This document shows positions 25,738 through 34,550 of a stretch of 64,000 nt of DNA, in pieces. A program made the position numbers and the translations under genes. Source of the DNA: Desulfoscipio gibsoniae DSM 7213 (GTDB taxonomy: Bacteria > Bacillota > Desulfotomaculia > Desulfotomaculales > Desulfallaceae); NCBI RefSeq assembly GCF_000233715.2, contig NC_021184.1:62001-126000 (forward strand), read 5' to 3'. Under the pieces are notes generated by a model. That model was not told the DNA's origin and did not search any database. It was given only the letters and a program-made list of their open reading frames with translations. Numbering within the stretch: the first letter of the stretch is position 1; every line of letters starts with the position of its first letter.

Positions 25738-25789
25738 AAAGTATGCCACCCTATGGTAAAAGTTTCTTGACCATAGGGTGGCATACTTT
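25738..25789. repeat. perfect 20-bp inverted repeat between divergent genes
   Basis: AAAGTATGCCACCCTATGGT (25738-25757) is repeated as its exact inverse at 25770-25789 with a 12-base loop and a T-rich tail. It lies between the minus-strand glycosyltransferase and plus-strand yabG. It looks like a terminator for plus-strand transcripts from ksgA/ykuK, or an operator. Confidence 0.6.
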
Positions 25790-25805
25790 TATTTTTATAT
25801 TATTT

Positions 25806-25835
25806 CACACCTTTACCCTGCTAATTCATAAGATG
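25806..25835 (+). promoter_or_regulatory. possible sigma-K promoter of yabG
   Basis: CACAC (25806-25810) and CATAAGATG (25827-25835) resemble the sigma-K pattern AC-N16/17-CATANNNTA with one mismatch. The match is weak, but yabG is a sigma-K gene in B. subtilis. Confidence 0.3.
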
Positions 25836-25861
25836 TAGAAAAAACAATGGGGGGTTGCTGA

Positions 25862-26737
25862 TTGGATATAAAAGTTGGTGATGTAGTAGGGCGAAAGTCA
25901 TACGGTATGGATATTTATTTCAAGGTAATTGAAATTGCCGCAGAAGGTGGCGGCAACCAAATGGCTCGCTTAAATGGCCTGGACATGAGGCTTTGTGCCA
26001 ATGCGCCCCTTGCAGATTTGGTAAAAATTGAACCAGGTAAATTGGCGGATTACTGGAGGATGACCATGAGCAAAAACCACGAGGCCATGCGCAGAGTTTT
26101 TACGCGTCGGCAGCAGGATCGTGAAAGGACATTGATGCGTTCGGTGCCTAGCACTAATCCAGGGGAATTGGATAGCTTTGATGTGCCGGGGCGAGTATTG
26201 CACATCGACGGTGATGGTGAGTATCTTGATTTGTGTATGACCACTTACCGGCAATTACAAATTCCAGCTGAAGGTCTTAACATTCCAGAAAACCAGCAGG
26301 CGCAAAAAGTATATGATTTGTTGTCGGAGCACCGGCCTGATTTATTGGTGCTTACCGGACATGATGGATTTACAAAAGGTACTAAGGATTTTTCAAATAT
26401 CAATAATTACTATAACTCCGGCCATTTTGTAGCGGCTGTGCGAGAAGCCCGTCGCTATGAAAAAAGTCGTGATGATTTAGTCATCTTTGCCGGGGCTTGT
26501 CAATCCCATTATGAGTCATTGCTTGAGGCTGGAGCTAATTTTGCCAGTTCTCCCCAACGTGTGTTGATACATGCCTTTGACCCAGTGTTTGTCATAGAAA
26601 AAATTGCTTATACATCCATTTATGATCCCATAAGCTTGCAAGATATCATTGCCGGTACAATTACCGGTTTTGATGGCATTGGGGGCATGGAAACCAGGGG
26701 CAAATATCGTATGGGGGTGCCCCGCTCCCCCTATTAA
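25862..26737 (+). CDS. yabG: sporulation-specific protease YabG
   Basis: This 291-residue cysteine-type protease processes spore coat proteins at coat maturation. The sequence follows YabG closely: VGDVVGRKSYG at the start, HIDGDGEYLDLCM, VLTGHDGFTKG, SGHFVAAVREAR and FAGACQSHYE. The candidate catalytic residues are a histidine and a cysteine of the GHD and AGACQSHYE blocks. TTG 25862 follows GGGG. It is downstream of ksgA as in B. subtilis, though with the ykuK and glycosyltransferase genes inserted between. Confidence 0.92.
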   Translation: MDIKVGDVVGRKSYGMDIYFKVIEIAAEGGGNQMARLNGLDMRLCANAPLADLVKIEPGKLADYWRMTMSKNHEAMRRVFTRRQQDRERTLMRSVPSTNPGELDSFDVPGRVLHIDGDGEYLDLCMTTYRQLQIPAEGLNIPENQQAQKVYDLLSEHRPDLLVLTGHDGFTKGTKDFSNINNYYNSGHFVAAVREARRYEKSRDDLVIFAGACQSHYESLLEAGANFASSPQRVLIHAFDPVFVIEKIAYTSIYDPISLQDIIAGTITGFDGIGGMETRGKYRMGVPRSPY

Positions 26738-26794
26738 TCGGTAACCCTTTTTCACCGGCATGCATAAAATGGCATCAGAAAAGGAGGTGTGGCT

Positions 26795-27796
26795 ATGGAA
26801 AGGCATTATCGCGTCCTTGATAAAGTACAGAGGCGCATTTTAAAAATGCCCAATGTTGTTGGTGTAGGAGTGGGATATAAGCAGGTGGGCCTTACCCAAA
26901 CTAATAAACCGGCGATTATTATTTTTGTGGAAAAAAAAGTACCTGCAGCTAATTTGCAGCGCAGCCAAAAATTACCACCAAAGATAGACGGTTTGGAAAC
27001 CGATGTTATTGAAATCGGCCGGGTGAGGTTATTGGATAGGGTTATGAAAATGCGTCCTGCCCTTCCCGGCAGTAGTGTTGGTCATTATAAAATCAGTGCC
27101 GGTACTTTTGGTGCCGTGGTTAGAGATAAAAATACCGGAGAAAAGTTGATTTTATCTAACAACCATATACTGGCCAACGGGACAAACGGCAGCGATGGCC
27201 GGGCCAGTGTGGGCGATGCTATTTTGCAACCGGGACCCTATGACGGTGGAAAGGCAAGTGACAAAATAGCCGAATTAATTAGGTTTATTCCATTGATTAG
27301 AACTGCCCAGCCCTCCGAATGCCCGGTGGCGGTGGGTGTGGCCGGCATTGGTAACCGGTTTATTAGGCTAATACGTCCGGCATATGAAATGCGCTTTTAT
27401 AAATACAGTCGTTCCACAAATATAGTGGACTGTGCCGTAGCCCGGCCAATAAAAACCGGTTTGATTGGCGAAGAACTGGTAGAGTTGGGCGCGGTGACCG
27501 GGGTGGAGGAAGCCCGGGAAGGAATGTGGGTGCAAAAGAGCGGTCGGACCACAGGGGTTACCTCTGGCTTGGTTACCGCTATGGGAGTGACTTTAAAGGT
27601 GAGCCTTTCTGATGATGAATCAGGCTGGTTCAGTGACCAGGTGGTGGCGGATGTTATGTGTCAACCGGGTGATAGTGGCTCGCTGATCATAGGTAAAGAA
27701 AACAAAGCTGTGGGTCTTTTATTTGCAGGTTCTGATACGCATTGCATCTTTAACCGCATTCAAAATGTACTTAATCTGTTGGAAATAGAATTTTAG
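26795..27796 (+). CDS. trypsin-like serine protease (S1-fold), no signal peptide
   Basis: About 333 residues. SNNHILANG carries the catalytic histidine, VDCAVARP the aspartate and CQPGDSGSLII the serine, in the right order for an S1-type chymotrypsin fold. No signal peptide is visible, so it may act in the cytoplasm or inside the mother cell. ATG 26795 has AAGGAGG (26781-26787) at good spacing; the GTG at 26789 is too close. It follows yabG by 57 bases, which suggests a spore-related role, but this is inference. Confidence 0.75.
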   Translation: MERHYRVLDKVQRRILKMPNVVGVGVGYKQVGLTQTNKPAIIIFVEKKVPAANLQRSQKLPPKIDGLETDVIEIGRVRLLDRVMKMRPALPGSSVGHYKISAGTFGAVVRDKNTGEKLILSNNHILANGTNGSDGRASVGDAILQPGPYDGGKASDKIAELIRFIPLIRTAQPSECPVAVGVAGIGNRFIRLIRPAYEMRFYKYSRSTNIVDCAVARPIKTGLIGEELVELGAVTGVEEAREGMWVQKSGRTTGVTSGLVTAMGVTLKVSLSDDESGWFSDQVVADVMCQPGDSGSLIIGKENKAVGLLFAGSDTHCIFNRIQNVLNLLEIEF

Positions 27797-27844
27797 TTGC
27801 CGGACGGGGGCTAAAAGTCTACGCTGCCGGAGGAGGTTTGATAC

Positions 27845-28237
27845 GTGAAAGTTTACCAGACCAGCGATGTAGCCCTCACATTTTTTAATGATATTCCGGC
27901 TATTGGCCCCCGCTTACCCAGCAAGGAAGACGCCCTCAAAGTAGCGGAGAGCTACTTACGGTTAATTGATAAACTAGCCCGGGGGAAAAAAGGTAACCCG
28001 CACTGCAGTATCAGTTTTTTAAAGCAAACGGATGGGCTTTATACGTTAATATTGAGGGGTTCCGGCATGGCTTTGGAGACACTATGCAATTTGGATGAGT
28101 TAATGCTGCAGCGTTTTAAAAAAGGCTTAAAAAACAAACTTTTTATTTTAACCTGCTTCTTTGACGCTCCGGATGGCCAGGTGATGTGCCTGGCCTTGAC
28201 GGAAGGTGTGGGCGCAGTGCTCTATTCACCGGGGTAG
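27845..28237 (+). CDS. hypothetical protein
   Basis: This 130-residue protein has no signal peptide, membrane segment or motif I can name. It has alternating beta-strand and helix-like stretches, such as YTLILRGSGMALETLCNL. The GTG start at 27845 follows a strong GGAGGAGG, so it is probably translated. It lies 48 bases after the protease gene and may be co-transcribed with it. A long palindrome lies just downstream. Confidence 0.55.
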   Translation: MKVYQTSDVALTFFNDIPAIGPRLPSKEDALKVAESYLRLIDKLARGKKGNPHCSISFLKQTDGLYTLILRGSGMALETLCNLDELMLQRFKKGLKNKLFILTCFFDAPDGQVMCLALTEGVGAVLYSPG

Positions 28238-28250
28238 AATGTAATTCTTT

Positions 28251-28311
28251 GGTGCCGGGTGTTGAAAGGTTGAAAGATTATAAATCTTTCAACCTTTCAA
28301 CACCCGGCACC
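28251..28311. repeat. 29-bp perfect palindrome, dispersed repeat copy 1
   Basis: The arms 28251-28279 and 28283-28311 are perfect inverse copies with a 3-base loop. The outer 18 bases GGTGCCGGGTGTTGAAAG are identical to those of the repeat at 37281. It has no T-run after it and so is not a normal terminator. Confidence 0.85.
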
Positions 28312-28537
28312 ATTAAGTACCATTTAACAGCTATTTTAAGCCAATAAAACCCTCAAACCATAAACTATTAATTTAACCTAATTTATAGGGGATCGCCTTA
28401 ATTTACCCAAATTGCTATGCTTGTCTCATATTGGTATCATTAATGTCAGCCATCCATACATTGGACAGGCACACTTGGAGCAGTTGTGGATGTGCTTTGC
28501 AAAAAAAGGCATAACAGGAAAGGGGAGAGTAAATAAG
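28312..28537 (+). other. gene-free stretch between the palindrome and the CAP-domain gene
   Basis: About 225 bases of AT-rich sequence. The CAP gene frame is open backwards to 28412, but those codons lack an SD. A clear SD (AAAGGGGAG) appears only near 28520. No RNA structure was recognised. Confidence 0.4.
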
Positions 28538-30226
28538 TTGCAAACATGGAACAAATGGCTAGCTATGATTCCCTTGATGGCGGTATTATTGGCGTTTTCA
28601 TTGCTGGCCGGGCCCGTTTGGGCAGCCGACAATCCAGTGGAAAAAGCCGGTAACGACTTAATAGTGACACAAGATTTGCCTAATGGTGAAATGGTGGTCA
28701 CGGATGACCATGCGGTGACAGGGCAAACCGTTAAACAGTCTGCCGGCTTGGGCGATGTCACCCTTAGTATGCCTTTGGTCGTGGGAGGCATCGAAGGGTC
28801 CGAATTATCGGCTGAAGCTAACCAATTGTTTAAGCTGATTAATAATGAGCGGAGCAAAGCCGGCCTGGAACCGCTGGCAGCGGACAATATGCTGACCGTA
28901 CTGGCTCGATTGAAGGCAAAGGATATGGCGGAGAAAAAGTACCTGGGATCCAGCTCCCCCATTTACGGTACAGTTGAAGATATGTTAAACGAGGCCAAGG
29001 TAGAGTACCGGTCGGTTGGTGAAAACCTGGTCCGGGCCACCAGCGCCGAGGCAGCCCATGCCTTATTTATGCGGTACAGTACCTTAAAAAATCGCGTTTT
29101 AAATTCCGACTTTGACCGGATTGGCGTGGCGGTGGTGCCGGCAGGCAGTTACTGCTACGTGGTGGAAATCTTTATTGATGAAGAGGAGCAAATCCAGCAG
29201 AACCCGGATGAAGAAACCAAAACGGGTAACGACGAAGAAGGTAGCGGAGCTGACGAACAAACTGGTGTAAAGCCCGGTCAGGATACTAAACCGGCACCTG
29301 AGCCTGAACCCCAGCCTGTTTCCGGTATGTCGGCTGATGAACAGCAGATGTTCAACCTGGTTAACCAGGAAAGAACCCGGCAAGGCTTAAGCCCGTTGCA
29401 GTTTGATGCCGCACTGCAGCAGCAGGCCCGTTTGAAGGCCGCGGATATGGTGGAAAAAAACTATTTCAGCCATACTTCACCGACCTACGGCTCACCCTTT
29501 GATATGCTGCAGCATGCCGGTATCAAATATACTTACGCCGGTGAGAACCTGGCTATGGCCCCATCGGTGCAGCAGGCTCACAATGGCTTGATGAATTCCA
29601 GCGGCCACCGGGCCAATATATTAAACGCTAATTATGACCGCGTGGGTATTGCTGTGCAAAGTAAGGGCTACCAAAAATATTTTGTACAGATATTCACCGG
29701 GGGACAGCGCAACACCAGCCCGGCTCCAAAGCCTGAACCCGCGCCTGCGCCGCAACCGGAGCCTGCGCCACAGCCTGAGCCCGCTCCCAACCCGGAGCCC
29801 AATCCGGCACCACAGCCCGGTAACGGTTCCGATGTTAATAGTTTGACGTCTGATGAACAGAAAATGTTCCAACTAATTAATCAAGAGAGAGCCAAAAACG
29901 GGACGGCTCCGCTCAAGGTCAATAATGAACTGGTCAAGCTGGCCCGGTTGAAGGCCCAGGATATGATTAACAAAAATTACTTCAGCCATACCTCACCGAC
30001 CTATGGGTCACCCTTTGATATGATGAAGCAGTTCGGCATCCGGTACAGTTACGCCGGTGAAAACCTGGCCGGTGCCCCTACAGTGGCAATGGCCCACGAA
30101 AATCTGATGAATTCCTCGGGGCACAGAAAAAATATCTTAAACACCAATTTCACCGAGGTGGGCATAGGTATTGTAAATGGTGGACCTTACGGCAAAATGT
30201 TCGTGCAAATGTTTATTCAGCCGTGA
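28538..30226 (+). CDS. secreted protein with three CAP (SCP-like) domains
   Basis: About 562 residues. An N-terminal signal peptide with core MIPLMAVLLAFSLLAG and probable cleavage after PVWA is followed by three CAP/SCP domains at about 97-210, 270-388 and 441-562. They are separated by Pro/Glu-rich linkers (PEPAPAPQPEPAPQPEPAP type). Domains 2 and 3 keep the CAP active-site signature FSHTSPTYGSP and NSSGHR. Domain 1 reads LGSSSP and STLKNR in those places and has lost the histidines. TTG 28538 is the start that gives a sensible signal peptide, with the SD AAAGGGGAG upstream. An intrinsic terminator follows. Confidence 0.88.
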   Translation: MQTWNKWLAMIPLMAVLLAFSLLAGPVWAADNPVEKAGNDLIVTQDLPNGEMVVTDDHAVTGQTVKQSAGLGDVTLSMPLVVGGIEGSELSAEANQLFKLINNERSKAGLEPLAADNMLTVLARLKAKDMAEKKYLGSSSPIYGTVEDMLNEAKVEYRSVGENLVRATSAEAAHALFMRYSTLKNRVLNSDFDRIGVAVVPAGSYCYVVEIFIDEEEQIQQNPDEETKTGNDEEGSGADEQTGVKPGQDTKPAPEPEPQPVSGMSADEQQMFNLVNQERTRQGLSPLQFDAALQQQARLKAADMVEKNYFSHTSPTYGSPFDMLQHAGIKYTYAGENLAMAPSVQQAHNGLMNSSGHRANILNANYDRVGIAVQSKGYQKYFVQIFTGGQRNTSPAPKPEPAPAPQPEPAPQPEPAPNPEPNPAPQPGNGSDVNSLTSDEQKMFQLINQERAKNGTAPLKVNNELVKLARLKAQDMINKNYFSHTSPTYGSPFDMMKQFGIRYSYAGENLAGAPTVAMAHENLMNSSGHRKNILNTNFTEVGIGIVNGGPYGKMFVQMFIQP

Positions 30227-30307
30227 TTAGTAATACAGTGCAATTGAATAGTTAGCAAAGCCTTGGGGACTGCTGCACTGTCTCCAAAGCGTAGCGAAAG
30301 AAAAAAG

Positions 30308-30337
30308 GAAGGACTAAATGAGTCCTTCTTTTTTTCC
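30308..30337 (+). terminator. intrinsic terminator after the CAP gene
   Basis: GAAGGACT/AGTCCTTC 8-bp stem, 5-base loop and a long T tract. Confidence 0.85.
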
Positions 30338-30425
30338 CTTTTTGCATAGTTTGATAATATTGTCTGCACATTTTAGACAGTCCCTCATATATTATTATAG
30401 AACTCGCATGAAAGGAGGAGATTGT

Positions 30426-31964
30426 ATGGTTGCTGCCCAGACAGCGGTTAAGGAGACTATTACCGTAAGCCAAGTGGTCAGCGAAAATTCCAAGCAAACC
30501 GTGGTGCGCGGGACATTTATGATACCAGACCCCAAACCGGACGTGGATCAGATTATCTCCATTGATAAGACGGCCAGCGTTAAAAAGACCAGACTTTTAC
30601 CTGATAAAGTAGTGGTCGAAGGAACACTTACTTTGCAAATTGTATACGTGGCCTTTGAAAAGGATCAATCTGTACACCATATGCACGCGCAGGTCCCTTT
30701 TACCGCCTACGTTGATTTGCCGGGTGCACTGCCCGACATGGACGTAAGAGTGGATGTCTTTGTTGAAGATGTTAAACTTAATCCCAGCAGCAAGGATGTT
30801 CGGCAGTTTGATGTAATAGCGGTACTGGATGTATCGGCCAAGGTGACCGAAACCCGGGAGGTCGAGGTGCTTACCGAAGTACCGGATAATATGCATGCCA
30901 GCTACGACGTTATTCACATTGATGATGTAGTGGGCCGGGAATCTGCTCAGGTGATTGTCAGTGAAGAGTTTGATGAACCCGACGAAAAACCCGAGCCTAA
31001 AAAGGTGCTGGATGTTGATGCCACTGCTATGGTTACAGATGCTCGCATTGTGGCAGACAAGGTGATCATCGACGGCGAATTAACCTTGCAGATTATGTAC
31101 GTAGGCGCAGTGCCGGAACAGTCCGTGCATAATATGCACAAAACCATCAAGTTTACTGATTTTGTTGAGGTGCCCGGGGCCGACCCGGAAATGGATGTGG
31201 TTGTGGACGCTGTGGTGGAAGATTGTGATGTAGAGATTAAAGGTGACCCATTTTTCAGCGCGAGTTGTGTGATAAGGCTGGATGCCCGGGTTACAGAACC
31301 CAGGGAGGTCCGGGTAGTTACCGAATGCACAGGCAACACAGTGGAAACCGTAGAGCTTAATGTTGAGCATATTATTGGCGAAGATTCTTCGCAGGTGGTG
31401 GTACGGGAAACTTTTGAAACTCCCGATCCTAAACCTTGTCCCGAAAAGGTGCTAAATGTATCCATAGACGAAATTAAAGTAACTGAAAAGAAAATTATTA
31501 AAAATAAGGTAATAACTAAGGGTTATGTAGATGTAAAGATTGTTTACGTCTCCGCCAAGCCCGATCAAGCTGTGCATGCTATGCACCAGCGGCTTAATTT
31601 CCGCACTTTTGTGGAAATTAAAGGTGCTGTCGAAGGTATGGATGTAGTTGTCAAGCCTGTGGTGGAATATATCAATGCCGAGGCGACCATGGGGTGTGAT
31701 GTCAATATTGAGGCGGTTATCAAAGTCAGGGTACGGGTTACCGAAACGATGCGCCGGTCTGTGTGTGCTGATGTTGTGAAAGACGAAGAGTGTCCCGTTG
31801 GTCAGGTAATCGATTACACCATCAAGTCCGGTGATAGGCTTTTCCAGTTGGCCCAGCGCTACAGTACCACCGTGAATAGGATACTGGCTGAAAACCCGGG
31901 GATAAACCCCAATAATTTACAAGTTGGTCAGGTCATTAAAATACCCTGCGGGGCCAAGGGTTAA
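30426..31964 (+). CDS. triple-SPOCS (DUF3794) plus LysM protein
   Basis: The protein has about 512 residues. Three SPOCS repeats of about 130-150 residues each are recognisable by the pattern LQIVYV (or LTLQIMYVG) followed by VHxMH and a Pro/Gly-Asp-Met turn (residues near 5-135, 155-300 and 315-450). A C-terminal LysM reads YTIKSGDRLFQLAQRYST. The domain set resembles the SpoVID/SipL spore morphogenetic family, where LysM binds cortex peptidoglycan and SPOCS bind partners; SipL of C. difficile has this layout. ATG 30426 follows AAAGGAGGAG. It precedes a second SPOCS gene. A spore-envelope role is likely but inferred. Confidence 0.85.
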   Translation: MVAAQTAVKETITVSQVVSENSKQTVVRGTFMIPDPKPDVDQIISIDKTASVKKTRLLPDKVVVEGTLTLQIVYVAFEKDQSVHHMHAQVPFTAYVDLPGALPDMDVRVDVFVEDVKLNPSSKDVRQFDVIAVLDVSAKVTETREVEVLTEVPDNMHASYDVIHIDDVVGRESAQVIVSEEFDEPDEKPEPKKVLDVDATAMVTDARIVADKVIIDGELTLQIMYVGAVPEQSVHNMHKTIKFTDFVEVPGADPEMDVVVDAVVEDCDVEIKGDPFFSASCVIRLDARVTEPREVRVVTECTGNTVETVELNVEHIIGEDSSQVVVRETFETPDPKPCPEKVLNVSIDEIKVTEKKIIKNKVITKGYVDVKIVYVSAKPDQAVHAMHQRLNFRTFVEIKGAVEGMDVVVKPVVEYINAEATMGCDVNIEAVIKVRVRVTETMRRSVCADVVKDEECPVGQVIDYTIKSGDRLFQLAQRYSTTVNRILAENPGINPNNLQVGQVIKIPCGAKG

Positions 31965-31993
31965 TAAAAAAAATTATCGAAGGAGGTTGTGAT

Positions 31994-33112
31994 ATGGCCA
32001 TACAATATTTTTATAGTGAGCCCGATAACGTTTTATGTGTAAAAATAAAAGTTCCGGTGGTTCTGGCGGAAGAAGAAGTGCAGGTGATTGTCGACAACGT
32101 AGCCGCTCTGCCCGAGCTGGCCCAGAAAATTGACCATATTGATGCCCGGCTGCTTGATTTTGAAGCCCGGCCGGTATTCGTTCACGAAAACGGTGATCGG
32201 TGGGTCAGTGTCATTGAAGAAGAGGGCTGGGAGCGCTTTGGCTGGCATTGGGTGAAGCACCGCCAGCCCGTGGTGAAAAAGGTGCTGGTCAGCGGCACAC
32301 TGCACAAGCAAATTTTTTATGTGGATAAAGATGATCACGTCAAGCACGTGGGCGAAGATATTCCTTTTGCCGACGATGTGACCCTGGATGTGCCCCAGCC
32401 CGTGGTGGATGAGGATGATGTATTCGTCCAGCTGCACCATAAAAAAATCGATATGCGCTGGGACTTAAGGCGGGGGTCCCGGCTGCACCAGACCGGGGTG
32501 ATGATTTTCCAGGTTAAAGTGGTTGAGGAAAGACAAATTTTCGTGCAGGTATGCCCGCAGCTGGACCGCAAGTGCGTCCGGGGCGTTAACCTGGTTAAAG
32601 ACGGCAGCTTTGAGGCCTGGGGCACCAATACTGCCCCGGTTTTCTGGGGTGCCAGCAACGTATTGCGCTATAATAATGGTGCTTTAATGGGTAATATCCC
32701 CAATGAGCCGGCTTCACTGTTCCAGACCATTAACCGGCAAGGTGCCAACAACAACAATATTGTACCCACCGGGGAATACCGGCTGTGCTTTGATGCAATG
32801 GAAATTCCCGGTTTCAGAGAGGTTTTAGGGGGGACGGCTTCCTTTAACTTAACGGCGGAACTGCTTTTCTATGATCTTTACGGCAATATGGTTACCGGCG
32901 AAACCAAAACCTGGAATGCCGGAAACATAGCTGATCAATCATTCACTAACTTATGTCTCAACGCCGTTGCTCCTGAGGAGGCCCGGGAAGCGCTGGTAAG
33001 GTTTAGCTTTGAACCGAATTCGCTAAACACCAGTGCCGTGGTAATTGACAATGTCAAACTTGAGTGCATGCGGGTGCAAAACCGTTATTTTGAACAGTTT
33101 TACCAGGGCTAA
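31994..33112 (+). CDS. SPOCS (DUF3794) protein with C-terminal beta-sandwich module
   Basis: This 372-residue protein has one SPOCS domain at about 90-185 (HKQIFYVDKDDHVKHV and the repeat-typical PFADDV). Residues 200-365 look like a beta-sandwich of the carbohydrate-binding or jelly-roll type, beginning NLVKDGSFEAWG. ATG 31994 follows AAGGAGGTTGTG. The gene is 29 bases after the LysM/SPOCS gene and likely co-transcribed. It may link spore proteins to a polysaccharide, but this is inferred. Confidence 0.75.
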   Translation: MAIQYFYSEPDNVLCVKIKVPVVLAEEEVQVIVDNVAALPELAQKIDHIDARLLDFEARPVFVHENGDRWVSVIEEEGWERFGWHWVKHRQPVVKKVLVSGTLHKQIFYVDKDDHVKHVGEDIPFADDVTLDVPQPVVDEDDVFVQLHHKKIDMRWDLRRGSRLHQTGVMIFQVKVVEERQIFVQVCPQLDRKCVRGVNLVKDGSFEAWGTNTAPVFWGASNVLRYNNGALMGNIPNEPASLFQTINRQGANNNNIVPTGEYRLCFDAMEIPGFREVLGGTASFNLTAELLFYDLYGNMVTGETKTWNAGNIADQSFTNLCLNAVAPEEAREALVRFSFEPNSLNTSAVVIDNVKLECMRVQNRYFEQFYQG

Positions 33113-33155
33113 TTATTAATCAACAAGTTTATTAGAAGGCATATAAGCTGCCGAA

Positions 33156-33183
33156 GGGATGGTTTAAGACCATCTCTTTTTTC
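33156..33183 (+). terminator. intrinsic terminator after the SPOCS genes
   Basis: 8-bp stem (GGGATGGT with ACCATCTC, one G-U pair), TTAAG loop and a T-rich run. Confidence 0.75.
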
Positions 33184-33355
33184 TTAATCAGGCGGTTGTA
33201 AAAGCGGGTGCATATTTGTCAGGTAGTATATTGCAACGGCTTTTTACGGTACAGCAGGCCGCTCTACAGGAATTTATTGTTATTAGTTAATTTAACTATT
33301 TTAACTTTCCAGGCATATATTTGTTAAGAGCTTGAAAACGAAGGGGGAAAAATCA

Positions 33356-33652
33356 ATGATGAACAATATGGGTAATTTCATGCCGCTAGTGCAAGAACTG
33401 CAGGAACAATTGAAAAAAATGACGGTTAAAGTAAGCGCCGGTGAAGGAGCGGTGCAGATAGTGATGAATGGCAACCAGGAGGTGGTGCAGCTGCACTTTA
33501 AGCCTGAATCGGTTCAGGACCCGGCCCGGTTGGCCCAGTTGACCACCGAAGCTTTTAATGAGGGTATGCGGGAATCCAAAAAAATGGTGCGCGAGCAATT
33601 ATCCAAATTAACGGGCGGCCTGGCCATCCCTACTGTGCCGGGTTTGATTTGA
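33356..33652 (+). CDS. YbaB/EbfC-family protein, paralogue away from the usual recR locus
   Basis: This 98-residue protein has the YbaB pattern: QELQEQLKKMTVKVSAGEGAVQIVMNGNQEV, then a helix with ARLAQLTTEAFNEG. YbaB proteins bind DNA as dimers. The usual ybaB lies beside dnaX and recR, and this copy is elsewhere; it is followed by small unknown genes and ends in a hydrophobic tail GLAIPTVPGLI. Double ATG at 33356/33359 behind AAGGGGG. Confidence 0.75.
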   Translation: MMNNMGNFMPLVQELQEQLKKMTVKVSAGEGAVQIVMNGNQEVVQLHFKPESVQDPARLAQLTTEAFNEGMRESKKMVREQLSKLTGGLAIPTVPGLI

Positions 33653-33670
33653 TAGAGGTGGTATCATATC

Positions 33671-33931
33671 ATGCCCGGTGCTGATTTGGAAAAAAGAATG
33701 GCTGAATTGTTGGAAATAAAGGGTAAGCACAATCTTGATAATGATCAATTTTTATTGTTCATGGGCCTCACCAATCTAATGGGTATTATTAATTTGCTTG
33801 AGGTGCGGGTCACCGGTGGTGCAAAGGGGAACGGCGCCCGCCGGTCTCCGTCGCCTCAGGAAATGGTGCCTTTTTTGGGTATGTTTGGCGGTCCCAAGGT
33901 CAGAGGGCAAGCTGATGGTGTAGCCAAATAA
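33671..33931 (+). CDS. small hypothetical protein, family with 34551 gene
   Basis: 86 residues. Residues 4-47 (LEKRMAELLEIKGKHNLDND then LLFMGLTNLMGIINLLEVR) align with the first half of the 200-residue protein encoded at 34551 (KIEEILAKILDYQSKHKVDD, LLNLMGMVNVLNRRE). The tail is Gly/Pro-rich with MVPFLGMFGGPK. It is 18 bases after the YbaB-like gene. Function unknown. Confidence 0.6.
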   Translation: MPGADLEKRMAELLEIKGKHNLDNDQFLLFMGLTNLMGIINLLEVRVTGGAKGNGARRSPSPQEMVPFLGMFGGPKVRGQADGVAK

Positions 33932-33956
33932 AAAAGGGCTGCCGGTAGGCCGCCCT
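33930..33956 (-). terminator. minus-strand terminator at the convergent junction
   Basis: AAGGGC.GCC/GGC.GCCCTT stem with a GGTA loop; read on the minus strand it ends in a T-run (plus-strand A6 at 33930). It fits the end of the minus-strand gene at 33978. Confidence 0.65.
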
Positions 33957-33977
33957 TGGTCAGCTTGTCGTTAAAAG

Positions 33978-34436
33978 CTATTGTTTGTTTGTGGTTGATA
34001 TTTCGGCAGGCAGCACTGCCGGGGTAGGTTCTATTACTGTTGTAGTGGTTATATCACTGTTGTACGATGGTGGTGTGTCATGGGTATCCAGTGAAATTGA
34101 TGACTCATTGGGTTGATCCAGTGCGGGTTTTGAATCAGGCTCCTTATCGTTTGGGAAATGGGGCTGATCCACCAGCGGCAGATCATCCGCCGGTGAATGA
34201 TTATTAAACTCGGCCCCGGGTTGTTCCCGGGGTGTATTATTGCCAGGGGACACTGTTAATTGATAAACGGCATTGTGCAGTGCATTTATACCCCTTTGCA
34301 TTTCTTGAACGGTGTTTTGGGTACCATCAATCATTTCAATTAACCGGCGTAACCATGGCTCCAGGTTTTGCCCCCCCAAGGCCAAAACAATGAATAAGGG
34401 AATCATTTCCCAAGGGTTTAAATTTGAGCGGGTCAA
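33978..34436 (-). CDS. hypothetical protein with hydrophobic N-terminus and Pro/Thr-rich tail
   Basis: This 152-residue protein on the minus strand starts with NLNPWEMIPLFIVLALGGQN, followed by a helical LRRLIEMIDGTQNTVQEM region and a long disordered tail rich in Pro, Thr, Asp and Asn. The start is TTG behind AAAGGAGAA. The hydrophobic segment and the cluster context suggest a membrane-associated partner of the neighbouring small proteins. The family is not recognised. Confidence 0.55.
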   Translation of the reverse strand: MTRSNLNPWEMIPLFIVLALGGQNLEPWLRRLIEMIDGTQNTVQEMQRGINALHNAVYQLTVSPGNNTPREQPGAEFNNHSPADDLPLVDQPHFPNDKEPDSKPALDQPNESSISLDTHDTPPSYNSDITTTTVIEPTPAVLPAEISTTNKQ

Positions 34437-34550
34437 AGAAATTCTCCTTTCGTTTAATATTTTATAGTTAGACTATGAAATAGACTATGCAAATGTTCGG
34501 TAAAGACGTTGCTTTATGGTAATTTAAAGCAGTAAGAGGGGTGTTGGAAA

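Noticed and set aside
28251-28311. Long palindrome taken as a terminator of the 27845 gene
   Set aside because: There is no T-run, and its outer arms recur at 37281; it fits a dispersed repeat better.
29720-29820. Repeat-like DNA (CCGGAGCCTGCGCCA-type units)
   Set aside because: It encodes the Pro/Glu-rich linker of the CAP protein; no separate repeat element is needed.
30947-31465. 172-codon open frame opposite the SPOCS gene
   Set aside because: Ser/Thr-rich shadow of the valine- and aspartate-rich coding strand, with no start signal.
30426-31800. Three similar blocks as a possible tandem DNA duplication
   Set aside because: Similarity is at the protein level (SPOCS domains) and DNA identity is low, so this is old domain repetition.
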